NCBI GenBank assembly: GCA_900553305.1
Contig: USDI01000152.1
Coordinates: 1 to 5,807 of the forward strand
From: an uncultured Lachnospiraceae bacterium
GTDB taxonomy: Bacteria > Bacillota > Clostridia > Lachnospirales > Lachnospiraceae
Length of the DNA stretch: 5,807 nucleotides
Reading direction: 5' to 3'
How positions within the stretch are numbered: position 1 is the first letter of the stretch; each line of letters begins with the position of its first letter. The translations under genes and the position numbers were made by a program. A model generated the notes under the pieces. It was not told the origin of the DNA. It saw nothing but the letters and a program-made list of their open reading frames with translations, and did not search any database. Below, piece by piece: positions 1-5,644 of the stretch.

Positions 1-1
1 T

Positions 2-706
2 CCGATTGTTGTGAATCCATCTGTACGAATTCCTTTTCTTATTGGCTTAGTTCATCCAACTATAGTACTGCCACAGATTGCTTTTACGAAGCAGGAATTA
101 TACTATATTTATTTTCATGAGGCCTGTCATTATCACTTTAAAGATTTATGGATTCGTTTTACCGGAGAAATCCTATGTTCTCTTTATTGGTGGAATCCAT
201 TTATTTATATGTTGCGGAAAAATATGATATCCTACCAGGAACTTCGTGTAGATACCTATATAACCAGACACACTTCTGAACTGCAACAATATGAGTACAT
301 GAAATGTCTGGTTTCTTTGTCGCAATATTCAATGGATAATTTATCTCCATTATCCACTGCTTTCAATTCAACCCAGAATATAACCTGCCGGGTTAAATAC
401 TTGTTGAATTATCACCACATATCCACAGAGGCGCCTAAATATCAACCGAAACGGCTTACCTGTTTTTGTACTTTTATTCTGTTATTACTTGCCATGTTAC
501 TGCCAAACCGCATTATTTTTGAACCGTCATCTCCTGCCCCTAGTGATATTCAACAAACCACTTTTTCCATTAACAGCGGAAACAGTTACTTGCTCTTAAA
601 CAATGATCAAACCTATGATCTATACGTTGATGGAGAATATTTAACCACAGTATCACAAGTTTTTGATGATACCTTACCCATTATAAAACCAGAAGATATA
701 AACTAA
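2..706 (+). CDS. M56-family (BlaR1/MecR1-like) membrane metallopeptidase, 3' part only
   Basis: The reading frame is open to the left edge, so the true start lies outside the window; the GTG at 11 is internal. Numbering from that GTG, 231 residues are visible. The zinc-protease motif HEACH (36-40, HExxH) is followed by a WWNPF segment (60-64) and a QELRVD stretch (76-81). Its E77/D81 sit where BlaR1-type proteins carry the ExxCD element with the third zinc ligand. A hydrophobic segment at about 148-165 is a likely last membrane helix. It leaves only about 66 residues outside, rich in S/T/N/D, with no penicillin-binding transpeptidase domain such as BlaR1 and MecR1 carry. Known family role: on sensing a signal, the peptidase triggers cleavage of a BlaI/MecI-type repressor. 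The partner gene would lie upstream, out of view. Base composition is clearly more AT-rich than the genes to its right. Family call is firm; the signal sensed is unknown. Confidence 0.85.
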   Translation, partial: PIVVNPSVRIPFLIGLVHPTIVLPQIAFTKQELYYIYFHEACHYHFKDLWIRFTGEILCSLYWWNPFIYMLRKNMISYQELRVDTYITRHTSELQQYEYMKCLVSLSQYSMDNLSPLSTAFNSTQNITCRVKYLLNYHHISTEAPKYQPKRLTCFCTFILLLLAMLLPNRIIFEPSSPAPSDIQQTTFSINSGNSYLLLNNDQTYDLYVDGEYLTTVSQVFDDTLPIIKPEDIN

Positions 707-747
707 CGGAACCGGGTGTCTGCCATACCAGACACCCGGTTCCGTTA
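704..747. terminator. Perfect 19-bp hairpin, bidirectional terminator between convergent genes
   Basis: The arms 704-722 (TAACGGAACCGGGTGTCTG) and 729-747 are perfect reverse complements, with a 6-nt loop CCATAC. The stop codon of the M56 gene (TAA, 704-706) forms the base of the stem. The minus-strand oleate hydratase gene ends 8 nt to the right, so both transcripts run into it. The flanks are AT-rich (TATAAATTTATT on the right; GTTTATAT on the minus-strand side) but there is no long clean T tract on either side. A bidirectional terminator is the best reading. Confidence 0.85.
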
Positions 748-755
748 TAAATTTA

Positions 756-2549
756 TTATGAAATCAATCCACTTTCCTTCAACAGGATCTCAAGATCCGT
801 TCCTTTTACCTTCTTTAATACAATCCGAAGGAGTTCCTTTTCAGGAAGGGAAAGCTTCATTTCGGTGATCGGCTTCTTATCGATTGCATAGTAGCAGGCA
901 CGAAGCAGTTCGCGGACATCATACTTGCTGCCCCAGACTTCCGGCACACCACGGTCTACATTCAGCAGGGTATAAACAGCTTCCATACCGGTACGCATCG
1001 AGTATTCTGTTGTGAAAATGGTATCACGCGGTGTCTCTGCGAACTGTCCAAGGAATGCGAAGTTTACTGCACCTTCCGGTACAACCAGCGGACGGTCGGA
1101 CCATTTTCTGGGCTGGAAGAATGCATTGATATACGGCATGAAGCAGGTCGTTGTGTTACATGCATTCTTAGCAAGCTCTTCAATACGGTCAGTCGGAACT
1201 CCGATATGATACAGCCATTCCTGACAAACCTCTTCGCCGGTACAGTCACGCATTGCTTTCTGTACATAATTACCGGGCTTATTGGTATTGAGGGAATATA
1301 ACCATACAAGCACCATGTTCTTGTCCTGGGACTTGAACTGCGGCTGACGGTTAATGGTCCAGGACAGATACCAGTTTTCTGTACTGTCCTTTACGGTTAC
1401 GATACCACCGGTTGTAACCTTACCGGTTCTGGGATCACGCTTGCAGACATTCATAATGTGCTGGATAATCTCTTCATTGGAGGTTGCTACCGTAGCGCTC
1501 ATCCAGTTGGTTGCATCCACATCGCTGCAGAATGCATCCGGATTACCATATTCACCATGCTCTGCCTGGGCTGCAATGTTTTTCCACATATCCCAGGATT
1601 CTCCGGCACCATTCTTTACCTGGCTTAAATCCGGTGTATGCGTCTGATCGCCATAGCAGGAGGTGTCGGTACAGCAGCCATTGGTAATGAATACCAGGTC
1701 ATCCTCGATGAGATCAATGGTCTGTTCCTGTCCGTCTTTTACATAAACGATCTGCTTTGCGACTCTCTTATCGCCAACCTTATCAATAATGACGTTCTTT
1801 ACATCCATGCCATATTCAATCTTGACATTGTGTGCCTCCAGATATTTCACCAGAGGAAGAATCATGCTCTCGTACTGGTTGTATTTGGTAAAACGAAGTG
1901 CACTGAAATCCGGAAGTCCATCAATATGATGCACATAACGGCAAAGGTAACGCTTCATTTCCAAAGCACTGGACCAACGCTGGAATGCGAACATGGTCTG
2001 CCAGTAAAGCCAGAAGTTCGTCTCCCAGAAGGAATCCGGCAACACATCGGAGATCTTCTTTCCTTCCAGATCCTTCTCCGGTGTGATAAATAGCTTGGAA
2101 AGTGCCATTGCAGACTCCTTATCCAGCTTGAACTGCTTATCGGTATGGGCATCCTCACCACGGTTTACCGATGCTCTGCAAAGGGAATAGTTCGGATCAT
2201 GCTTGTTCAGCCAGTAATATTCATCCAGTACGGATACACCCTCGGTTTCAATGGAAGGAACATCACGGAAAACATCCCACATAACCTCGAAATGGTTATC
2301 CATCTCACGTCCGCCTCTCATGTAAAAGCCCTTGGTGATATCCTTGCGGCCGTCACAGCTTCCGCCTGCCAGCTCCAGCTTTTCCAATAAATGAATGTGT
2401 TCTCCCTTCATCTGACCATCACGTACCAGATAAAATGCTGCGGTCAGTCCTGCAAGGCCTGTTCCTATAATATATGCGGATTTCTGATCAACGCCCTGCG
2501 GCTTCTCCGGATGTGCAAAAGCTTCATAAGTACCTGCTGAATAATACAT
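756..2549 (-). CDS. ohyA: Oleate hydratase (FAD-dependent fatty acid hydratase, MCRA family)
   Basis: Predicted 597 residues, close to the roughly 590 of characterised oleate hydratases (EC 4.2.1.53). These add water to the cis-9 double bond of oleate or linoleate to give 10-hydroxy fatty acids, using FAD structurally and acting at the membrane surface. Seen here: the dinucleotide-binding motif GTGLAG (29-34) after a beta strand (AYII), an acidic strand end HLLEK (53-57), the family signature RGGREMDNHFE (78-88), whose E82 matches the catalytic Glu, and Y201 in KRYLCRY, matching the catalytic Tyr region. The C-terminus is a charged, leucine-rich helix-like tail. The start is the ATG at 2549, nine bases after AAGGAGG; a TTG six bases upstream is too close to that site. 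It follows the TetR gene but is separated by a terminator and a likely own promoter. Proposed roles are detoxification of host or dietary unsaturated fatty acids. Identity is near certain; substrate range is inferred. Confidence 0.96.
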   Translation of the reverse strand: MYYSAGTYEAFAHPEKPQGVDQKSAYIIGTGLAGLTAAFYLVRDGQMKGEHIHLLEKLELAGGSCDGRKDITKGFYMRGGREMDNHFEVMWDVFRDVPSIETEGVSVLDEYYWLNKHDPNYSLCRASVNRGEDAHTDKQFKLDKESAMALSKLFITPEKDLEGKKISDVLPDSFWETNFWLYWQTMFAFQRWSSALEMKRYLCRYVHHIDGLPDFSALRFTKYNQYESMILPLVKYLEAHNVKIEYGMDVKNVIIDKVGDKRVAKQIVYVKDGQEQTIDLIEDDLVFITNGCCTDTSCYGDQTHTPDLSQVKNGAGESWDMWKNIAAQAEHGEYGNPDAFCSDVDATNWMSATVATSNEEIIQHIMNVCKRDPRTGKVTTGGIVTVKDSTENWYLSWTINRQPQFKSQDKNMVLVWLYSLNTNKPGNYVQKAMRDCTGEEVCQEWLYHIGVPTDRIEELAKNACNTTTCFMPYINAFFQPRKWSDRPLVVPEGAVNFAFLGQFAETPRDTIFTTEYSMRTGMEAVYTLLNVDRGVPEVWGSKYDVRELLRACYYAIDKKPITEMKLSLPEKELLRIVLKKVKGTDLEILLKESGLIS

Positions 2550-2558
2550 AATCAATTA

Positions 2559-2565
2559 CCTCCTT
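2559..2565 (-). promoter_or_regulatory. Ribosome binding site of ohyA
   Basis: The minus strand reads AAGGAGGT, a near-ideal Shine-Dalgarno sequence. It lies 9 nt before the ATG at 2549 but only 3 nt before the in-frame TTG at 2555, so it decides in favour of the ATG start. Confidence 0.85.
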
Positions 2566-2663
2566 AAATAAATGGTTGTCTGCTTATCTCTTAAGCCTGT
2601 TCCTATGGGTTTCTGATTTACAGTGAAATTGTTTTCTTTACTGTATCTCTTTGTTATGAGCCT

Positions 2664-2692
2664 ATTATAAGTCTGCCCTGAATCCTTTACTA
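2664..2692 (-). promoter_or_regulatory. Probable ohyA promoter
   Basis: The minus strand carries a consensus -10 box TATAAT at 2669-2664. The hexamer 17 nt upstream (TAGTAA, 2692-2687) is a poor -35, so the promoter may need an activator or be weak. It lies between the TetR terminator and ohyA and would give a leader of about 105 nt. Inferred from pattern only. Confidence 0.5.
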
Positions 2693-2699
2693 TAAACAG

Positions 2700-2733
2700 A
2701 AAAAGACTCCTGATAAAACTTTTATCAGAAGCC
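2700..2733 (-). terminator. Rho-independent terminator of the tetR transcript; stem contains a perfect palindrome
   Basis: On the minus strand, 2733-2720 pairs with 2718-2705 (14 bp, two G-U pairs, allowing for a small loop at the centre) and is followed by TTTTT (2704-2700). This is the classic terminator form. It lies about 58 nt after the tetR stop and upstream of the ohyA -10 box. The core 2710-2728 is a perfect DNA palindrome (CTGATAAAACTTTTATCAG), so the same element could also serve as a repressor operator. Confidence 0.7.
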
Positions 2734-2757
2734 TTCATATTGTATAAAATTTTATCA
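2711..2757. promoter_or_regulatory. Two related palindromes, candidate TetR operator sites
   Basis: The sequence TGATAAAACTTTTATCA (2711-2727) is a 17-nt palindrome. About 30 nt away, 2744-2755 is the palindrome ATAAAATTTTAT, followed by CA so that the shared half-site TTTTATCA appears again (2750-2757). Two copies of one half-site between a TetR gene and its likely target is what operators often look like. The first also forms the terminator stem, and AT-rich palindromes are common by chance, so this remains a suggestion. Confidence 0.35.
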
Positions 2758-2790
2758 AATCAACTGTTTTGATGTATTCCACAAAGGGTC

Positions 2791-3345
2791 TCATATTCTC
2801 ATACGGTCAATGGCATTGGTTACCGCATCCTTCAATACCAGAGCCAGCTTGTCCACGATGATCTCCGGATCCTCCTTCATATCATCCCTTACCCAGTCGA
2901 GCATAATTCCAATAAAGCAGTAGGAAAAGATCCGCGCAATAAATTCCTTATCCCCGCTGCGCACTTGCACTTCCCTGGACTTTTCTTCAATGACACCCAT
3001 CAGCAGCTCATCCGTAAGCGGCGTCAGATATTTCTCAACCTGCGCCCGGTCTACGCAATGATACACATTCATAATGAAGGGCTTGTTCTCCCGCACCGCA
3101 TAAAAGATCTGCAGCAGCCCCTCCTGCCAGGTGTCATAGGTCTTCTTTTCCTTCAACGCTTTCTGGGCATCCTCGAGACACGACCATTCCACCAGATCAT
3201 AAATATCCTTGAAATGATAGTAAAACGTCATGCGGTTGATTCCACAGTCCTCCGCAATATCATTAATCGTGATTTTATTTAATGGCTTTTTCAGCAGTAA
3301 ATTCTTTAAGGACTGCTCCAATGCTCTTTTGGTTATTTCTGACAT
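2791..3345 (-). CDS. TetR/AcrR-family transcriptional regulator
   Basis: 184 residues from the ATG at 3345. The N-terminal DNA-binding domain shows the TetR helix-turn-helix: ITINDIAEDCGINRMTFYYH (residues 25-44), then FKDIYDLVEW. The rest (about 60-184) is an all-helical ligand and dimer domain; it includes a CFIGIMLDWV segment seen in the C-terminal domains of DhaS-like TetR proteins of Firmicutes. The start was set by the AAGGAAGGTGA site just before it; an in-frame GTG at 3354 overlaps that site. The gene begins 17 nt after the alarmone synthetase stop, so the two are very likely co-transcribed. It lies directly upstream of oleate hydratase on the same strand. Inference: it controls ohyA and perhaps its own operon, with a fatty acid or acyl-CoA as a possible ligand. 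TetR family is certain; target and ligand are not shown by the sequence. Confidence 0.92.
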   Translation of the reverse strand: MSEITKRALEQSLKNLLLKKPLNKITINDIAEDCGINRMTFYYHFKDIYDLVEWSCLEDAQKALKEKKTYDTWQEGLLQIFYAVRENKPFIMNVYHCVDRAQVEKYLTPLTDELLMGVIEEKSREVQVRSGDKEFIARIFSYCFIGIMLDWVRDDMKEDPEIIVDKLALVLKDAVTNAIDRMRI

Positions 3346-3350
3346 CTCTG

Positions 3351-3361
3351 TCACCTTCCTT
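3351..3361 (-). promoter_or_regulatory. Ribosome binding site of the tetR gene
   Basis: The minus strand reads AAGGAAGGTGA, starting just after the stop codon of the upstream synthetase gene and ending 5 nt before the ATG at 3345. It rules out the GTG at 3354 as start, because that codon lies inside the site. Confidence 0.75.
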
Positions 3362-3362
3362 G

Positions 3363-4352
3363 TTAATCGATCAGGTCATTCTGGAACCGTGATAAGTGTT
3401 CGTACGGCAAAATCAGCCGACCGCGGAATAAACCACACCCGTCATTCATAAGGGTGTTACTCATGGCTGCAAACATGTTGACATCCACGTCAGCTAAATT
3501 CAGCTTCTGCAGAAGCATCCCACGCTCGTATGCCTCATCAAAGTAAATGCATTCTCCCTCCGGAATCGCATCTCTTCTGGCACGGGACTCTTCCTGACGC
3601 TTTTCATACGCCTGATGATTGGCAGAACCGATCTCTGCAATATCATCCATTTCCTTCGTCCGGAGCTGCATTTCCATATAGCACCTTGCGCTGTTATCGT
3701 AAAAAGTAATATGAAGGGAGCGGTAATTACTCGGACTTTCTCCTTCAATATAATCCCGGTAATAAGGACGAACCTCATCCATCAGTAACGCTGAACGGCT
3801 CTCCTTGACTCCTCCGGTCGGTTCCACGGTAAATCCTCTCTCCTCTAAAAAACCCGGAAGCACATTCGCAATTTCATAAAGATGCTGGATTTCTTCTTTT
3901 TCACGTTCTGACGGATTCTTTAAATGACACCGCGGCATCGATACCACGATCCGGTATGCAATCAGATCCCGGAAGCAGTTCAGCTTTTCCTTCAGTTCCA
4001 GCACAGAAGGATATTCATGGTATTTCGTATAATAATCATAAATATATTCCACCACATATCCGTTGAACTTCTCTTCCGCACGGATGAGCGACTTGATTCT
4101 CCCTTTAAAGGTAAAGGAAAGATAAGGATACTCTTTTGCCATATATTTGTAAAATTCCCGGATCTTCTGGGACTGTGCCGTCAGGAAGTCATTGTGCTCC
4201 AACAATTCCATAATCTGAATCAGAAAATTACAATGTGCCAGATCAATTTCATTGTGCGTCTTCTTCGCTTCCTTCCGCAGATCCTCCATGTATTTCTGCA
4301 GGATACGCAGAACGGTATCCCCGGAATACAGATAATCATTCAGTGTAACCAT
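3363..4352 (-). CDS. RelA/SpoT-domain GTP pyrophosphokinase ((p)ppGpp synthetase), stand-alone
   Basis: 329 residues from the ATG at 4352. Synthetase motifs in order: GRIKSLIRAEEK (84-95, phosphate-binding basic loop); FRDLIAYRIV (127-136, with the metal-binding Asp D129); NYRSLHITF (209-217, Y210 at the guanine-stacking position); EMQLRT (227-232, E227 at the catalytic Glu); and IAEIGSANHQAYE (238-250). The usual Gly of the GYxSLH motif is Asn. All key residues expected for transfer of pyrophosphate from ATP to GDP or GTP are present. There is no HD hydrolase domain before it and no TGS or ACT domain after it. At 329 residues it is longer than RelP/RelQ small synthetases (about 210-260), with an N-terminal helical extension of about 75 residues and a C-terminal region of about 75 residues of unknown role. 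An upstream in-frame ATG at 4388 would add 12 basic residues but arises inside the repeat array and lacks a spaced ribosome binding site. Probably co-transcribed with tetR. Domain call firm; activity inferred. Confidence 0.9.
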   Translation of the reverse strand: MVTLNDYLYSGDTVLRILQKYMEDLRKEAKKTHNEIDLAHCNFLIQIMELLEHNDFLTAQSQKIREFYKYMAKEYPYLSFTFKGRIKSLIRAEEKFNGYVVEYIYDYYTKYHEYPSVLELKEKLNCFRDLIAYRIVVSMPRCHLKNPSEREKEEIQHLYEIANVLPGFLEERGFTVEPTGGVKESRSALLMDEVRPYYRDYIEGESPSNYRSLHITFYDNSARCYMEMQLRTKEMDDIAEIGSANHQAYEKRQEESRARRDAIPEGECIYFDEAYERGMLLQKLNLADVDVNMFAAMSNTLMNDGCGLFRGRLILPYEHLSRFQNDLID

Positions 4353-4361
4353 ATTTCCATT

Positions 4362-4366
4362 CTCCC
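4362..4366 (-). promoter_or_regulatory. Ribosome binding site favouring the ATG at 4352
   Basis: The minus strand reads GGGAG, 9 nt before the ATG at 4352. The alternative ATG at 4388 has GAGG directly abutting it with no spacer. This supports the shorter synthetase, though the site is only moderate. Confidence 0.5.
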
Positions 4367-4372
4367 GCTTTC

Positions 4373-4510
4373 GTTTCTTCCAAATCATCCTCTGTCATTT
4401 GTTTCTTCCAGACCATCCTCTGTCATTTGTTTCTTTCAGGTCATCCACTGCTATTTGTTTCTTCAGGTCATCCTCTGCCATTTGTTTCTTCAGGTCATCC
4501 ACTGTTATTT
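4373..4510. repeat. Degenerate 27/28-bp tandem repeat (minisatellite), about five copies
   Basis: Units on the plus strand: partial 4373-4385, then 4386-4413 (28 nt), 4414-4441 (28), 4442-4468 (27), 4469-4495 (27), and partial 4496-4510. Each full unit begins CATCC(T/A)CTG and carries ATTTGTTTCTT; the units differ by several substitutions and one single-base length change. The array fills most of the 173-nt gap between the thioesterase stop and the synthetase start and runs into the alternative upstream start of the latter. On the minus strand the 27-nt units read as nine codons of the type DDLKKQMAE. There are no spacers, so it is not CRISPR. Confidence 0.9.
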
Positions 4511-4525
4511 CACCGCCGGTCGCCG

Positions 4526-5242
4526 CTACACTTCACGGCATTCCAGCTCCACCACACAGCAGATCTCGTCTTCCCTGTTTTTCAGTACTACAACATAGGC
4601 TCCTGTTTCTGTACGCGACACATAAGGAGCCAGCACCTCATGGAGTCTCACCTGCTTCTTATATTCCACACGCAGCTGTCGGATCTTAAGTCCCTTGGGA
4701 ACACAATCCATGGCAATCCGTACATACTGACCGTTGTTTACATGATGGTTCACATCCAGATGATGCGGCAGAATGAGGATCTCTTCTCCCTTTACCGCTC
4801 CGTCCGGAATCGCAATTTTTCTTGGAGCATAATCCATCGGGATCTTCTCACCAAGCACATATTTTTCAAGTATCTCCTCCGTCGGTCTCATGGGATGCGC
4901 TGTCTCAATATCAATCAGACTGAACAGCGAATTCGCATAAGCAATCCGGTTGCCGGCTTCATCCTCCATCACAAAATTACGGAAGCCCATAAAGCTGCGG
5001 AACTCATATGGCTGTGTTCCAACCGTCACGGTCTCTCCAAGCAATGGATACCGCTCTGCTACGATCTGCCAGCTGCTAAGCACCCACACCATATTCCGCT
5101 CCTTTAAATACCCGATTCCGATTCCAAGATCCTCGGACTGAAACGTGGAGCAATCCTGAAAATAGTCCAATAGTGCCTCCGGCTTTAAATGTCCGGACTC
5201 ATCCAATTCACTATAACGAATTCTGGTCTGATACTGATACAT
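4526..5242 (-). CDS. Acyl-ACP thioesterase (FatA/FatB-like, double hotdog fold)
   Basis: 238 residues, the usual length for bacterial acyl-ACP thioesterases (EC 3.1.2.14 type). These release free fatty acids from acyl carrier protein in the cytoplasm. The first hotdog domain shows YQTRIRYSELDESGHLKPEA (3-22) and the FQDCSTFQSEDLGIG helix region (28-42). WVLSSWQI (53-60) and the FRNFVMEDEAGNRIAYANS strand (87-105) follow, ending SLIDIETAHPMRP (108-120). The second domain has LDVNHHVNNGQY (162-173), matching the plant catalytic Asp-x-Asn-x-His: D163, N165 and H167. The downstream plant motif YRREC is YKKQV here (194-198), so the plant Glu and Cys are replaced. The start ATG at 5242 has GAGG 6 nt upstream. 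It is likely the first gene of a transcript with the synthetase and tetR, since no terminator is seen between them. The product could be free fatty acids for membrane recycling; chain length is not predictable here. Confidence 0.94.
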   Translation of the reverse strand: MYQYQTRIRYSELDESGHLKPEALLDYFQDCSTFQSEDLGIGIGYLKERNMVWVLSSWQIVAERYPLLGETVTVGTQPYEFRSFMGFRNFVMEDEAGNRIAYANSLFSLIDIETAHPMRPTEEILEKYVLGEKIPMDYAPRKIAIPDGAVKGEEILILPHHLDVNHHVNNGQYVRIAMDCVPKGLKIRQLRVEYKKQVRLHEVLAPYVSRTETGAYVVVLKNREDEICCVVELECREV

Positions 5243-5248
5243 GGTCTG

Positions 5249-5252
5249 CCTC
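5249..5252 (-). promoter_or_regulatory. Ribosome binding site of the thioesterase gene
   Basis: The minus strand reads GAGG, 6 nt before the ATG at 5242. The core is short but well spaced, and it supports the chosen start. Confidence 0.55.
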
Positions 5253-5305
5253 GTCTTTCTGTTTCTGCACGGGATCTGCGAAATATGGTTCTTCAGAACA
5301 GTTAC

Positions 5306-5334
5306 ATCTTATCACAAACAAAACCGGGAGACAA
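5306..5334 (-). promoter_or_regulatory. Candidate sigma-A promoter for the thioesterase operon
   Basis: The minus strand has TTGTCT (5334-5329), a 17-nt spacer and TAAGAT (5311-5306), each four of six to consensus with ideal spacing. It would start transcription about 55 nt before the thioesterase ATG. Other AT-rich -10-like boxes lie farther upstream, for instance an extended TGGTATAGA at 5394-5386, so the exact start is open. Confidence 0.45.
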
Positions 5335-5369
5335 GTTCACGCCACTCCACTGTTTTAATATACTTCAAT

Positions 5370-5400
5370 ACAAATATTTGTTTCTATACCAAATAGGTAT
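5370..5400. promoter_or_regulatory. Two inverted repeats overlapping a plus-strand promoter
   Basis: ACAAATATTTGT (5370-5381) is a perfect 12-nt palindrome overlapping the putative -35 box. ATACC-N5-GGTAT (5386-5400) lies in the spacer and abuts the -10. Such placement suits repressor binding, but both are short and AT-rich. Confidence 0.3.
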
Positions 5401-5406
5401 TATAAT
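5378..5406 (+). promoter_or_regulatory. Candidate promoter of the 23-codon gene
   Basis: TTGTTT (5378-5383), a 17-nt spacer and a consensus TATAAT (5401-5406) on the plus strand. Transcription would start near 5413 and give a leader of about 120 nt before the small gene at 5533. It diverges from the thioesterase promoter. Between 5413 and 5520 no open frame with a ribosome binding site was found. Confidence 0.5.
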
Positions 5407-5520
5407 CCATTCACAATATGTATTTCACATTATAACTACCTTGTGTTAAAGTAAAATCATCAAAAGGAAGTCAGGCCGGACCTCTTAAATGTAACTGAAA
5501 ACATTTTTTCCAGAAAGGTT

Positions 5521-5527
5521 AAGGTGA
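5521..5527 (+). promoter_or_regulatory. Ribosome binding site of the 23-codon gene
   Basis: AAGGTGA, 5 nt before the ATG at 5533. It resembles the site used by the tetR gene in this window and is the main evidence that the short frame is translated. Confidence 0.65.
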
Positions 5528-5532
5528 CTGTT

Positions 5533-5604
5533 ATGAAGAAAATTTTAGATAGAATCAATGAATTTTGCAGAGAGTATTACATGAGCTTTGCAGAGAGAAT
5601 TTAA
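5533..5604 (+). CDS. Small protein, 23 residues, predicted amphipathic helix; function unknown
   Basis: ATG at 5533, TAA at 5602-5604. The peptide starts MKKILDRINEF and ends YYMSFAERI. It has no proline or glycine. The hydrophobic residues I4, L5, I8, F11, C12, Y15, F19 and I23 fall on one helix face, while K, R, D, E and N fill the other; this is a clear amphipathic helix. It has a single Cys at position 12 and no signal peptide or membrane-spanning segment. Evidence for expression: a well-spaced AAGGTGA site, a TTGTTT-N17-TATAAT promoter upstream, and a hairpin 41 nt after the stop, which together make a complete small transcription unit. The next gene is convergent, so it is not an attenuation leader for a downstream gene. 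I do not recognise a family. It could be a membrane-surface or protein-binding micropeptide, or the coding part of a dual-function small RNA. The frame is short enough that chance cannot be excluded. Confidence 0.55.
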   Translation: MKKILDRINEFCREYYMSFAERI

Positions 5605-5644
5605 CATTGCATGTTCACTTTGAGAATTCATATTTACTTAATAT

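Noticed and set aside
1638..2093. Plus-strand frame of 151 codons inside ohyA
   Set aside because: It lies opposite a well conserved enzyme gene and has no ribosome binding site or recognisable domain.
2550..2555. TTG start adding two residues to oleate hydratase
   Set aside because: It is only 3 nt from AAGGAGG, whereas the ATG at 2549 has a 9-nt spacer.
2570..2663. Riboswitch in the ohyA leader
   Set aside because: About 100 nt with no strong helix set or known aptamer core that I could recognise.
2556..2738. 60-residue minus-strand frame upstream of ohyA
   Set aside because: It has no ribosome binding site, runs through the terminator stem and T tract, and covers the ohyA promoter and leader; its composition is not protein-like.
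4353..4388. Twelve-residue N-terminal extension of the synthetase from the ATG at 4388
   Set aside because: The ATG lies in the tandem array, GAGG abuts it without spacing, and the ATG at 4352 has GGGAG at 9 nt; kept as an alternative only.
4373..4510. CRISPR-like array
   Set aside because: Units are directly abutting 27-28 nt tandem copies with no unique spacers and no nearby cas genes.
3924..4598. Long plus-strand frame (224 codons)
   Set aside because: It is antisense to the alarmone synthetase with its clear motifs; the repetitive C-terminal part is just the tandem array read on the other strand.
4427..5107. Plus-strand frame of 226 codons
   Set aside because: It is antisense to the thioesterase, has no family features, and starts in the repeat array.
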